Source of the DNA: Dicyema japonicum
Taxonomy: Eukaryota > Dicyemida > Rhombozoa > Dicyemidae
Direction: 5' to 3'
Assembly (NCBI GenBank): GCA_011109175.1
Contig: RDEW01000007.1
Location: 1,254,295-1,318,294 of the forward strand
Length of the DNA stretch: 64,000 bases
This document shows, one piece after another, positions 32,342 through 43,545 of this stretch. The notes under the pieces are model-generated. The model was not told the DNA's origin. It worked only from the letters and a program-made list of their open reading frames with translations, and did not search any database. Every line of letters starts with the position of its first letter. Within the stretch, counting starts at the first letter, position 1. Made by a program: the position numbers and the translations under genes.

Positions 32342-32659
32342 CTAGTCTTCTCTCCATGTAAACTTGCATTTGCAACATCGATAAAAAGTCGTCATTGGTT
32401 CGTCCGCGCTTCTCAGTTGAATTTCTTGATAGTAGGCCTTGTCATTCCCGCATTTGTTGCAATTAACACTGGTAACCAGTCCAGAAGTTGTCTCTTCTGA
32501 GTAAACATTGGTGATCTTCTTATGCTGTCTCGGGTATTTATAAATATATCTTCCGTCGCACAGCTTATCATAACTACACGTGTAGCATTGCAGACGTAAT
32601 TTATCATGAAAAGAAATTGATCGGAGAATGTTGTGACAGTGTGGACAAAAAACAAACAT
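32342..32659 (-). CDS. POLR3K: RNA polymerase III subunit RPC10/RPC11 (POLR3K)
   Basis: A single intronless frame of 105 codons from ATG 32659. Two zinc ribbons are visible: an N-terminal one (CPHCHN ... LQCYTCSY) and a C-terminal one (VNCNKCGN ... YRCCKCKFTW). The stretch RSADEPMTTFY is the nearly invariant loop holding the acidic residues needed for Pol III intrinsic RNA cleavage (TFIIS-like). The family is ~108 residues, so this is full length. The subunit acts in termination and proofreading of tRNA and 5S transcription. It is the only clearly intronless host gene in the window. Confidence 0.95.
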   Translation of the reverse strand: MFVFCPHCHNILRSISFHDKLRLQCYTCSYDKLCDGRYIYKYPRQHKKITNVYSEETTSGLVTSVNCNKCGNDKAYYQEIQLRSADEPMTTFYRCCKCKFTWRED

Positions 32660-32729
32660 TCGGAAGCGTTTCGTAATAAAATTAGTAGCGTAATCACTTT
32701 TAATTGTTTACTTATTGATTTCACTTGCT

Positions 32730-33189
32730 TTATGAAAATTATAAATATTGATTTTATCTTTAATATTTGTCTTTAAAGTGAGTCCTCACAGTCAAGAGTA
32801 AATATCCGTAATCTTCCCATTACTTAGCTATAGCTTTTTCCAGTATAGGAGGATATATTTATTTCCAATTACAGACACGAAGTTCTCTAAGATAACGTTC
32901 CTTCCATTCGCGAGGAAATAAAAGAGTTTAGAATGTGTACTGTCGAACATTGGTGTAGATCACTGTCTTGAACTTAACAAATGTCGTTAACACACCCAGT
33001 CTTAGATAACTAAAGAAACAACAATCAAAGGCCATACAGTAGCCGACAGAATTACTATTTCCTATCAGGATGGTCAAATAACCAGCAACCCTCACGGAGA
33101 TTTGTGTTACAAAAGCAACAAAATTTTATTTGAATAAAAATTTCTTAGTAATAAAATTTAAAAGTAATTAAAATACAAAAAAGGTCATT
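32730..33189. other. Intergenic stretch
   Basis: About 460 bp between POLR3K and MMS19. No coding or RNA gene recognised. It should hold the POLR3K promoter and the MMS19 3' end. Confidence 0.5.
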
Positions 33190-36100
33190 TCAACGTTTTA
33201 TAAAATGCAATATAAGCATTGCGGCAGCCGTTCTTACCAAACGTTTATGATCATCTAGGAATGACTGAACATAATCTAAATAATTTTGACATCGCAATGA
33301 AGTAGGATTGTTCAGTGCAAATTTTTCCAAAAAATTTAAACATCTGCATCTCCTCATCTACAAGATAAAGGCATAATGTACAGTATTACTATTAATTTTT
33401 ACATTGATCACGTAATCAACAAATTGCTCAATACGGGCCCCAACTGAGCTATAGTCCAATAGAACCTCCAATACTCTCATAATTGTATCATCCAAATAAG
33501 GAAACTCAGAGCATCTCCCATTTTTAGTCACATCAACCAAAACACTTAAAATGTCATTAATGAGGAGTTCGCAAAATGTAGAAATAGAGCTTTTATGCAG
33601 AAACAAGTGCATAATTATTACTCCCAATTCAGGATTTTTATTGTATTTAGAAAGAAGAGGTCTCCAGAGGGCAAAAAGTACTTTCTGTTCATAGAACAAA
33701 CACCTATCTCCCACAAAGGCCGCAGTATGCTTATTAAATACGTTGAAGATGTAATCACACACAGTAACAGCATCATCAAACGATTCTCCAGCTCTTTCAA
33801 GGATCTACCAGTAATATTAATCAGGTTACATTCTCCACTAAGACACTAACAAACGGTGGAGAGACCCCATTCTGATTAATGAGACATCGAAATACAGTGG
33901 AAACCACAAAAATAGGCAAATCGCAGATATCTTCAAATCCAGAAAAGTCTTCCTCTGACAAAATTTCTGCAATTATTCTTGAAGTCAGTATTTGATCTTT
34001 AGAGTTTCCATTCAGCTGAAATGAGGCTTCAAAAAGTTTATTTCTAAGAGGTTTTGTGTAATTTTGAGAAATCTAGCAAAATAGCGAAATACAAACTTTA
34101 AGAGTATTCACACACAAAGCGGCTGTCGACAAATCAATTGACTCCAATGAGTGTTTTAACATGATGTCTAAGTGTGAATGACTAAAACTGATATAGACAA
34201 ACCATAGATTACCTTAGATTACGAAAATTAATGGAGCATAACTTGGAAATCACGTGCAAATCCTGGTTTCCCGCGATAAATCGAACATTCTCAGTCCACC
34301 AATTCACAAACCCGACGTAGAATAAGCTGACCTGTCGTAATCCAACCAAAAGTAGCTCAATGGCTCGATCTAAACGTTCACCTTACAAAATCCACCATTA
34401 GGAAAGTTGATAAAACCATTGAGGAGAGAATCGAGGACGTGTTCTGAACAATTGGGAGATGCAGCGAAAAGAGCAAAAACATTTGAGATTTCAAAAATCC
34501 TATTTTTTGTAAATCAATAGAAATACTTATTAGTGGAATCCAAACCAGCAAGTAAAGACATGCACAGTTGGGGGTGATTCTCACAAATTGATGTCACCAA
34601 GACTGTAACAGAGTCACTGTTTTTAGCACAACTACGCTTGTATGAATAATAATACCAGGAATCCATCATTCTTAAGTAATCTACAAGAAGTTGTAAGCTA
34701 TTAATCTCCAAAAACGGTATAATCCTAGTTGAGATCCCAACGATTGATAGAAAATCATCCTCTAGTCCATTTTCCCACAATATAGGGAGAAGGGGAAGTA
34801 TATATTCCACGTATCGTCCACAATCAGGATGGATTACAGATGTAATGGAGTCGATTGCCCTGAGTACATCAGAATATCCGTCAGTTATCTAAAATTGGCT
34901 AAAATCAGAGAACTTGGCGATTTTTTGTTTCACAGAAGAAAACATCCATAATTTCTCTTACGAATTTTTCGGAGTTAGTAGAAGCAATTATGGTAGTTAA
35001 AATTGCATGCTTAAGCCCGTCGGGGTCGGTCAAACCATCTGCAAGTACCCCTGTGAATCAGGAAAATAATCAAACCTTCGTAAATCGACATGCCGAATTC
35101 ATTTTCTTCAAAATAATCAGAATCCCCCCTACCATCAAAAGTACACAATTTTGGAACAAACTCCCTCAAAATCAGCTCGAGGAATTGCAAATAGAAAAAG
35201 TGAAGTTCCGGGTTAGGAATCACCGACAAAATCTCGATTTGAATTTTGCAACAAACATCTGACAAATACTTCAAATAAACACGTTTTTCTGTGAATTTCG
35301 TCCCATATATGCGTTTCTGTGAAAATACACTTTACTCTTACTAAGGCTCGTACAGCGTAAGCACGGTTGATTGGCGTAGAATAGGAAGACGAAAAAACCT
35401 TACAGAGCCTAGATATTAAAGTTTGGGGGGAATTTGGAGTTTTGTCTAAAATAATGAGCATCAGTTTCATGTAGAGATCAAATAAGTCCTCATGGTAGGT
35501 TAACCTAACCTACAAAATATCAACAATTCGTATTTTTATAGTATTTTGGCTAAGTGGAGACTTACACTTTGGAAAACGGGATGAAAGTACTCCTCAAATA
35601 AATGGTCGACATCTTCTCGGTATCCTTAGGGGTAACTTTAATGAATAAACCCGAATCCATAAAGTGACATAAAACTCCGAAGATTGCCGTCCAACCTCTA
35701 TGTCGCTCATCTTTATGAGCAAAGTTAAGAAATTTGGTAATGAATATATCATTCTTGTGACAAAAATCTAGCAGTAACATAAAAACTGAACCTGACTCAC
35801 AACAACGTAAAACGAGGGCATAAAACGAAAGACAGTCCCGCTCACTAATTAACCGGGGACTCTGACTTTTCATGAAATTTAAAAGAAATCCTTCTATAAA
35901 GTCGGTACACGGCACGCCATCAAATTCTTTCAAATTTAGTCTGCGCACGACAATTCGCATAGAACAAAGTATGTAGGGAACAAAATCTCCGACTTTGACC
36001 GATTCAGCATCAATAAATTCAGCCAAGAAAGACACTAAACTAACCAAATCGTTTACATCCTCCATTTAAACAACTACGTGGTAAATTTTTGATGAGATGG

Positions 36101-36302
36101 GTGAATAGAAGGAAACCATGACTCCTCTTACGGAAATCAATCTTCATCATGGATTCTCTAACATGTCAAAAATAAAAAACTTTAAAAGCTGCATTACTTC
36201 GAGAATAGAATATTTCCCATTGGAAAGATTACAAGTTATTTCGTGAATGACTTTGTTGTACTCCCACGTGTATAATCTGCCGATTAAGTACATAAGTTCC
36301 AT
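33190..36302 (-). CDS. MMS19: MMS19-like HEAT-repeat protein (cytosolic Fe-S targeting)
   Basis: ATG 36302 (MELMYLIGRLYTWEY) begins a long multi-exon reading to TGA 33190. A 23-bp intron near 36,165-36,187 joins MQLLK to ESMMKIDFRKRSHG. Segments in order: GKYSILEVMQLL, RKRSHGFLLFTHLIKNLP, FIEGFLLNFMKSQ, DERHRGWTAIFGVL, STFIPFSK then HEDLFDLY and KTPNSPQTLISRL, and at the end QSFLDDHKRLVRTAAAMLI. The C-terminal LDDKKRLVRxxA block and the N-terminal alternation match MMS19, which with CIAO1 and CIAO2B delivers iron-sulfur clusters to nuclear enzymes such as XPD, POLD1 and primase. Estimated ~950 residues against ~1,030. Internal junctions (e.g. 33,850, 34,080, 34,900, 35,500) were not all resolved. 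Identification rests on the two ends. Confidence 0.75.
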
Positions 36303-37110
36303 TTAATTTTATGGAAAAGGAGACTTTGCTATTCAACTGAAAATTTAAGTTTTGCAATATCCAAAGGATCAAGAAGCGTGACAGCAGAAATTATTTTTAA
36401 AAATAAATTATATTTATTTTAAATAATTCTTTTTCTTCTGAATTTCTTTTAATTATATAAATAAAATATAACCATATTGCCACAGTATTTGCATTTTCCC
36501 AGGAGAGCCTAAAATGACAAGATGGCTCTTCTACAACATTGGGCTCGGGATCATGAGGGGGGCAACTCCCATTGTATGCTCAATGACTGAAGACCATAAT
36601 AAAGATTTTATTTTGTAAATATACTTTTAACTAATTAATTTTTTTAAAAATAGATTCCTAACTAAAATTTTTTTTACTAATTGTGTCGTTCTACCGAAAT
36701 TTCAGAATCGAATAAAATAGAAAATTACCAGAATTGTCTGATATTGACAGGGAAACCCTATAAGTTGTATTTAGTTTCCACACTCGTCGATAACCTCTCG
36801 TCCTTTTCTTGAAAACATAGGATACACGAATTTTCGGAAAAAAAGATTATAGAACACACAGATGTCTGGGTTCATTCTCATAGACCGAGATTCCAGTAAA
36901 ACTGGACACGAATCGTCTGCATTTGAGTCAACTCATTTGTTACTAAATCTCTCGTGCTCTTAACAACAACTGGTCACGATTACATTACTAATAACTACAA
37001 ACTCATAATTAAACCAATATAGGACTGTATTTACTTCCACGACATCAGAGGAACACCCCATGACTAATCCACGTGGTTGAAATAAAATACAAAATAAATA
37101 ACAAAATTAA
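36303..37110. other. Intergenic stretch with a transposon end
   Basis: No gene seen. At 36,749-36,773 lies CTGATATTGACAGGGAAACC, the inverse of the TATAGGGTTTCCCGTCAATATC motif at 18,985, so a remnant of the same transposon family is present. The rest is AT-rich. Confidence 0.5.
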
Positions 37111-38167
37111 TCAGTTCTCAACACGTTTGATATTCCTCCCACGAATTTTACGTTCTTTAAACTCTACAGTTTTGTTACTCTTAACATTTGGCTTCATTTC
37201 CTCAAAATTCACACTAAACTTTTCCTTTTCAGGCAGAGACACCCCATTTGAATCAACCCCAGGATTCACAAAACTATGTTTGGGGGTGAATTTAATGTCA
37301 CAAGGTAACTCCACCTCAGGTTTTTCTCTACAATACAGAGACAGCATTACTCTTTCTCAACAATCTCCCATTTCCCGTAGAACCCATTTGTCTGCCTGGG
37401 AGGCACTATTGAGGCTGGATTATCTTCATTCTTTTCCTTCTCTTCGTCCTTCTCCTTGTGGGCCTGAATGAGTCGTTCCATCTCTGCAAATTCGTTAGCT
37501 TCCTTCTTGGACTCTTTGTCTTCTCGTCGTGCTCGTTTTCGAGGATGAACAAACTGCCGACTGCTGTCATTCGAGGGCATATCCGGATACACGATTTGAT
37601 GTTCCTCCAATGTAAGGTACTGCAGGGGTTGAGAAGATGTAACTTCTATGGGATTAAAGTTACGGAGACCTCCAGTTGAGGCATTCTTGAAAAATCTCTG
37701 ACCTTGAGCGTTAATAATCTCACACCAGCTTGTCTGAGCAGCCTTTTCAAAAATCTCCGTGTAGATTCGCTCGTCAGCCACTGAAATGAGTCAATGTGAT
37801 ACTTTTGTTGAGTTCATTATGCAACTGTTTGGCTGAAAAGCCTTTGAACTTGCCTTGCTTTTGAAGGGACGCTCGGGCAGCCTAGAAATAAACCAAGGAA
37901 CAACATTTTCGACTCGAATCATAGTCAGGCGTTCCTCCTGTTTGGCTTTGTCCGTGGCTTTTTTATTACGACGAATCTGTAAAAGGGATATAAAGAGGAC
38001 TGACCTCGTCAACACGTTTTCTCACATTAGCTTTGTGCTTTTCGCTGTTTTCGTGAAATTGTATGTTCTAAAATAAACGATTCAAAGATTACAGCTTTGT
38101 TATCCACAAACCAGCTGCGACAAAAGTCACAGTATTTTCTGTCATAACTCTTCCAGTAATCTGCCAT
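37111..38167 (-). CDS. WBP4: WW-domain-binding protein 4 (spliceosomal FBP21)
   Basis: ATG 38167 starts MADYWKSYDRKYCDFC, the matrin-type U1-like zinc finger (CDFC ... FHENSEKH), with a 25-bp intron (GTAATCTTTG...TTTAG) between AVDNKA-like and NIQFH parts and a 28-bp intron before IRRNKKATDKAKQEE. A WW-like segment follows (SWCEIINAQGQRFFKN ... LRNFNP), then a Lys/Glu-rich linker, GKWEIVEKE and the C-terminal KIRGRNIKRVEN ending at 37111. Family members associate with spliceosomal B complexes. The family usually has two WW domains. Only one is seen here, and its second Trp position reads NFNP, so binding to proline-rich ligands may be weakened. The remaining linker junctions are approximate. 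Confidence 0.85.
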
Positions 38168-38315
38168 TTAAGGTCGAACAACCCCACAAAAAATTAAAAT
38201 GATCAACAAATATTTAAATTTTAATATATTTTTATATAATAAAAATAAAAATCAACTAATTATATTTTAAAATCACGCTCATTTTAGTGGATCTGATTTA
38301 AAAGATAGTCAATAA

Positions 38316-38617
38316 ATGGACAAGCATGCCATAGTTTACTTTTCAAAGCACGCGTTCGCCGTATTATTAGGAATAGTCTGTGGATTTTTAAAAATATACG
38401 GCTTTCTTGGAGTATTTATGTGATTAGTGGTTTAATGCTTATAGATTTTTTATTTTATACTCAATGTTTTCATATTTTTTATTTGTCCTGTCATCCCCCA
38501 ACAAAACTGCTGACGTTTTTATCATGGACGGTCTTTTTCCTTCGTTCTTTAATTTTTTGGTATTAATTTCATTAATTTTAGGTTCCCTGGATAATTGTCA
38601 CCACAATCGTTTTTTAA
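38316..38617 (+). CDS. EMC6: EMC6/Rab5ip-family small membrane protein
   Basis: Three exons (38316-38419, 38445-38559, 38582-38617) separated by introns of 25 and 22 bp give 84 residues. Membrane-like segments are FAVLLGIVCGFLKIYGFLGVF, IFFILYSMFSYFLFVL and, at the end, FFNFLVPWIIVTTIVF. The YFSKH....GxxxGxLxIxGFxG pattern resembles EMC6, a subunit of the ER membrane protein insertase. RAB5IF belongs to the same Pfam family and is an alternative. The family is ~110 residues, and the missing part is the N-terminal tail. It lies head to head with WBP4, whose start is 148 bp away. Confidence 0.6.
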
Positions 38618-38730
38618 ATTTAACCAAACTTACGTTGTTTAATAAATTTACTTTAACGCTTATTTGTTGTCGAATGATTGAGTTCAATTTTATGCTACTT
38701 ATTAGGCTTTGAACTGACAACATTGAGTGT

Positions 38731-39070
38731 TAATGACACGTGACTTGGCAGTCTTGTTATTTTTACTGACATTTTATTGCCTAGACGTTTATATTAACCC
38801 CAGAGAAACGAGAAAAAAAGGAATGAGTAACTACCTTTATTGTGACCTGTGTGACCTTCCTGTGTGGAACTGTAAGTAATATGGCGCTAAGTTAACTGAT
38901 GTGACGACTGAACTTTCCTTGGTATTCCTTTTGGAGATGAAAAACCGAGAAGCCACATTATCAATGGAAGTGGAGTTTTTATCAATGTCGCAAAAGCTCA
39001 AAGCAGCGTGAATGGATTATCCATGTTCACTAGAAAATGGAACAATAAGGCACCCATAAAAAGGCAAGTA
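38731..39070 (+). CDS. Possible anoctamin-like fragment
   Basis: From ATG 38731 a hydrophobic start (LAVLLFLLTFYCLDVYINPRE) runs into YLYCDLCDLPVWNC, similar to the Cys-rich loop of anoctamins (CPLCD..C.YW). After a probable intron, SLVFLLEMKNREATLSMEVEF resembles their VFLExWKRRxAxLxYxWxL helix. The reading ends soon after. If correct it is a broken fragment of a TMEM16-type scramblase or channel. The match is weak. Confidence 0.25.
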
Positions 39071-39364
39071 AACATTTCGTGCAATAAACGGAAGTGACCG
39101 CCTTAACCTTCCAACCAATCAACCAGCTGACTAACAGCAATCAAGTTTATATGGGCGAATAGTAACAGTTGCTTGCAACGTTCATTATTGTGATGGTATG
39201 TGTTGTCATGGAGATTGGTAAAGGGTCATTCAATTTTTTTACTTTTATAAGCCTTTTCATATAACTTTATATAATTAACTAAGAATACCATAATCTACCA
39301 CATCAAGCGACAGAACCTTGCAATGTGACCAAGAAACTGCTTGATGAGTTATTTAATATTCACT
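39071..39364. other. Non-coding stretch
   Basis: Nothing recognised in this stretch. Confidence 0.4.
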
Positions 39365-39560
39365 GGCATAACTAATTGATCCAAGGAAGGAACTCAAAGG
39401 AGAACGTCTGCTTGACCAAATTCATCCTCCAATAGTCCATTACAGACTTCCGTTTTCGGAGAGAGGTGGAGAAGTAGGTCCCCTCTATTCCACTTTCGTC
39501 GCACGTCCAACCATCGTGGACATCACTTCATTCTATCACGAGTAGATTTGGCCAGAGAGA
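39365..39560 (+). repeat. Repeat family A copy
   Basis: CATAACTAATTGATCCAAGG, ATCCTCCAATAGTCCATTAC, GGTGGAGAAGTAGGTCCCC and GGACATCACTTCATTCT match 24,290-24,440. The best-preserved pair of the family. Confidence 0.7.
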
Positions 39561-40090
39561 AGGAAAGAAGAGTTATTTAATATGCGATGCTAAAACCTGT
39601 CTTACTGCCAGTTAGCAACCAAACAAGTTATTTTTTTATTTAAAAAAAAACTCAAAAAAATGAAATGAATATTTTCCCGTGTCTTATTTATCCACTAATC
39701 AGGAATAACCAAACTATAAGCCTGTAGCATTCCAAGCTATGCATCTCCCCCATAAAATCATTATATATGTGCAGTTCTGACATAATCTACAAATCTTGCC
39801 TTTTCCTTATCTCAATGATAGAATGGGCAAAGTAATTTCTATCTAAATTTATGGATAACCATTCTGAAGAACCTGTGAAGAAGGGTCCATAATTCTAACC
39901 CAACGTTTCTGGTAGAGATATCAACGGACTTATACATCAACGTCGGATCAAAGAAACGGGGAACGGTAGCCTGGCTCTTGTAATGTAACCATTAACGAAG
40001 AAACTATTATACACTTATAGTTCAACGTCGGATCAGAAGACCTAAATAAAGTCGAATATAACCTTAAAAACTTTCAAACAAGATATGAAG

Positions 40091-40440
40091 TTAGAAAATA
40101 AGAAATCGAATTCCACAATTTTGGATACTGTTCTTTAATCTTCGAATTCTGCAAAACTGAGAAATTGAGGTACTCTGAAAGTTAATTTCATAAGATGTAT
40201 TATTTTTTAGGTCTATTGGTTCCTCTCTTAATTCTGAATCAGAGTTTAAAACCTTGGATTTGAAAGGATCAATCATCCACTGAGGAATATCAAAATTAAT
40301 CCTAAAAACGAGAAACTTCATTTTTTCATGATTTCCAATGAGACCCACAACATCCGATAATATCAATTTCAGTGATGGATCAATCACTGACTCTCCAATC
40401 GTATAGAAACAGTCTGTTTTCGCGACCAATTCAGATATTT
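40091..40440 (-). CDS. Unidentified ORF
   Basis: A 121-codon minus-strand frame without a clear ATG (SYKISELVAKTDCFYTIG, SDVVGLIGNHEKMKFLVFR, DIPQWMIDPFKSK). Upstream, TTTTAGTTGATTTTTAG could be a splice acceptor, so it may be the last exon of a gene. I do not recognise the family, and further exons were not found. Confidence 0.3.
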
Positions 40441-40456
40441 TATAGGAAGTTTCCAA

Positions 40457-40822
40457 TCCTTCTAAAAATCAACTAAAATGCTAACTAATAATTTTTAATG
40501 TATGGTGTTTATATTTTTGTTTGATTGTAGGAATTTTGAAATAGCTCTCCCTCAGTTTTTCAAACTATTCGATACAAATCAAGTTAGACAAATGCTGCAG
40601 TAGTCTTATAAAGCAATATTGCATATTAGTCAATACGGCTTTGTTTCACAAATGGGAACTTGTATAACCCCAAGTCATAAGAATATGCTTTGGTAATTAC
40701 CGACTGAAATCATCACGAAGAAATTAATTTCACGACTCGTAATAATTTATGGTAGCCTTCTAAAAATTTTTAATTATTTAATTTTAATTTAATTAACTAA
40801 TAATTTTAAATCTATTTTTACT
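40457..40822. other. Non-coding stretch
   Basis: AT-rich DNA with nothing recognised. Confidence 0.4.
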
Positions 40823-41150
40823 TTGGCTTAGTGGTTAGGTGTCGGGCTTAAGTGGCTTAGGCTACGGGTTCGAATCTCGCTGCTGTTCACCTGGTGGAAG
40901 GTTCCACGCATCTACGATGCGGAAAGGGTTTGACGAGTGACGCCGTCATCAGTGAATACTCACTGCGGAACTGGATTGTCTAGAAAGGACACTCACACAA
41001 GAAAAAGAAAAAAAGAAGTGAAGATCATTCCTTGGTTCTACGATTAGTTAAAATTAACTGTTCTTTACTTAAATAAAGTGTGTGTCCTGCCTATGCGGAG
41101 CTAATACCACGGCTCCGTGAAAAAGGCTGTTATTATTATTATTATTATTT
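40823..41150 (+). repeat. tRNA-derived SINE, near full length
   Basis: The head has an A-box-like GGCTTAGTGGTTAGGTG and B-box GGGTTCGAATCTC (40,866-40,878). Then a core (GGTTCCACGCATC, GACGAGTGACGCCGTCATC, GCGGAAC.GGATTGTCTA) and a 3' part ending in AAATAAAGTGTGTGTCCTGC, GCGGAGCTAATACC and a (TTA)n tail to ~41,150. The same order occurs at 52,953-53,240 and, inverted, at 53,425-53,555. About 320 bp, of the size and layout of a SINE transcribed by Pol III. Confidence 0.75.
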
Positions 41151-41463
41151 ACTTTCAATAAATATTTTCGTTATTTTTTTAAAAATTAAAAAAATCAATA
41201 GTTAAAAATCCTACCGCCCAAAAGTAAAAAATCCTAACGCCCAGGTTGAGAACCACTGATCTAAAAAATAATCATTATTGTGACAGACGTAGTGGAGTTG
41301 GTAGAATTGTTTTAAGCTGTGGTAATTTTCGGATGTTAAAATTTCCGGAAAATGTTTCAAGAGAAATGCGAATATAAAAACTAATTTCAGGGTGTGTTAA
41401 TAGATATAGTCCATTATCATATAGGCTAGGTCTATAAATGGCCAATTTTTGTTTTTTCTTAAA

Positions 41464-43366
41464 ATGGGCGAGAAAATGCAATGGACGAAGAAAATCGAAT
41501 TTACTTTGACTTTGCTGACATTTGCTGTTGGACTCGGTAATATATGGAGATTTCCTTATTTGTGTTTCAAGTATGGTGGAGGTTTGGAATGCTTTAATAG
41601 GAAGGTGCATTCTTGATTCCGTATATTCTGAGCCTATTCGTCATTGGTTACCCAATGCTTTACTTGGAGATTGCTTTAGGGCAGTTTACTGGCCTAGACT
41701 GTGTGTGCTGTTGGGACATATCTCCCATTTTTAGAGGTTACCGATTATAATCATATGAATTAGGAGTTGGATTTTCGGGAGGAATCATTGCCTGGATGAT
41801 TGGAGTATACTATAACGTACTTGTCTCACAATTTATTGAATACTTGTATTATTCGTGGAAATCGACATTACCTTGGACATCTTGTAATAACTCTTGGAAT
41901 GTGAACTGTATTTCGAATATCTTTGAATATATTAGGCACGAGAGGACTAAGTTCAAATCAGTTCTTTTAGTAATATTCGTTATTTATAGCAACCAGCAAT
42001 GAAATCGTACAAGTGACTGACTCGATAGGAGATCGTGGTAAAATTATTCCGGGGTTGTGCGCAACTTACTTTATTTCCTGGACTCTTGTGTTTATATGTG
42101 TGATCAAGTCAGTCAAATCAATCGGAAAGGTAATACAAATGAAAATTATAGATCGCCTATATAACAGCAGTGTTACCTTACATAATCATGACGATTTTAT
42201 TAATCAGAGGACTAACTCTTAAAGGGTCAAAGGATGGGGTAAAATTTTACCTTAAATCCCGACATTTCCAAATTAAAGATACTTAAGGTAGACGAGATTG
42301 TCACAACATAGATTTGGGAGGAAGCAGCAAATCAGATATTCTTTTCACTGACAACTTGCTGTGGCGGAATTATCACACTATCAAGCTTCAATAAATACAA
42401 TAATAATTTTTTGACTGACACGTTGATCGTTGGTTCCCTCAACAGCATAACCTCGTTTTACGCTGGATTTTCCATTTTTGCTGCGACTGGCCATTTAGCT
42501 TATCTTGCGAAAACCAATATCTCTGCAGTAACCAAATTTGGTTTTTTCGAATGCAATAAATCTACAGGGGCGTCACTGGCATTTATAGGCTACCCTGCTT
42601 CCATCTCAACCCTACCAATTCCTCAATTATGGGCCACATTGTTTTATTTGATGATGTTATGTCTTGGCTTTGGAACTATGGTTAGTAAGGAAGACATTCT
42701 AATTTTCTAGCTTGCGACGGTGGAGGGATTCACGACACCAATTGAAAATTATTTTTTCCCAAACTCTTCAAGAAATACACGGGTGGTAATTAGAGGAACA
42801 GCATGTTTCGTTAGCTTCATATGTGGCCTTCCAATGACATTTCAGGCTTCCGTCTGCTCTTAAAATAGGGGGGATTTTATTACATCGACATATACGACAA
42901 TGCTTCGAGCTCAGGATTTTTATGGGTCGGAATTTGTGAGTTAGTATGCCTAATATATGTTTACGGTCGTATGATTTGATTACTAAAGATTTTAGAAATT
43001 TTGCGAGAGAAATCGAACTGATGGTTGGCAGAAAATGCGGATTCTTATGGAAATTTGTGTTTATTTTTGTCACTCCAGTTTCGACCGTTGTATAATCTTC
43101 ATTTGAATTGATAGCTCATGTCAATATCAAATTATGTCAGATACAAACCTGCTGATACTGCGACCACAAAGCTTTCCAAAGGGATAAATATTTTCTTGTC
43201 CCTTCTTTGTATTCTTCCAATCCCGTTTATGCCATTGGATACACAATTTATGCTTACGTTCGTAACTTAATGACTATTTTAGATTTACAATCAAAATATA
43301 TTCAAGCCATCCACAAGCTGGTTAAACAGACCAGTAAAGAATAACAAAGTTTTTCCAGAACTATAA
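41464..43366 (+). CDS. Sodium-dependent neurotransmitter/amino-acid transporter (SLC6)
   Basis: ATG 41464 begins [16 protein letters not shown], then [15 protein letters not shown] in TM1, the sodium and substrate site of the family. Spliced segments continue with [26 protein letters not shown] (TM2), [11 protein letters not shown] (TM3), [10 protein letters not shown] (extracellular disulfide Cys), [14 protein letters not shown] (TM6), [34 protein letters not shown], and C-terminal TMs to TAA 43366. Introns are ~22-30 bp, and one (42846-42868) has GC-AG ends. The protein imports GABA-, creatine- or amino-acid-type substrates with Na+/Cl-. The substrate cannot be told. A single extra A near 42,251-42,260 (TTAAATCCC) shifts the frame between FYL and NPDISKLK, and the region 41,920-42,000 is not fully spliced. 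It may be a recent pseudogene or contain a sequence error. Confidence 0.85.
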
Positions 43367-43434
43367 TTGAAGCTAATATAAATATTAACAATTAATTTTA
43401 TAAAATTTAAAATTTTTAAATTATAGTCATTGGT

Positions 43435-43545
43435 GCCATGTGGGGCTAAATAAAATGTTAGCCACATGGCGCCATGTGGTGCTTCGTGGTTAATTGGTTG
43501 AAGTTTCTGTTTTTTTGTCTGTTCCTCCTGTCTCTTCCTATTAGA
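43435..43545. repeat. Palindromic repeat CCACATGGCGCCATGTGG
   Basis: A perfect 18-bp palindrome occupies 43,462-43,479, within GTTAGCCACATGGCGCCATG. Related text CCACGTGTCGCCATGTGGCTAATTGGTTGAA occurs near 53,680. This looks like the end or hairpin of a small non-autonomous transposon. Confidence 0.45.

Noticed and set aside
34990-35262. 90-codon plus-strand ORF
   Set aside because: Antisense of MMS19 exons.
34990-36065. First reading as an importin/exportin-type HEAT protein
   Set aside because: The C-terminal LDDHKRLVR block and the N-terminal segments fit MMS19 specifically.
37073-37471. 132-codon plus-strand ORF
   Set aside because: Antisense of the WBP4 C-terminal exons.
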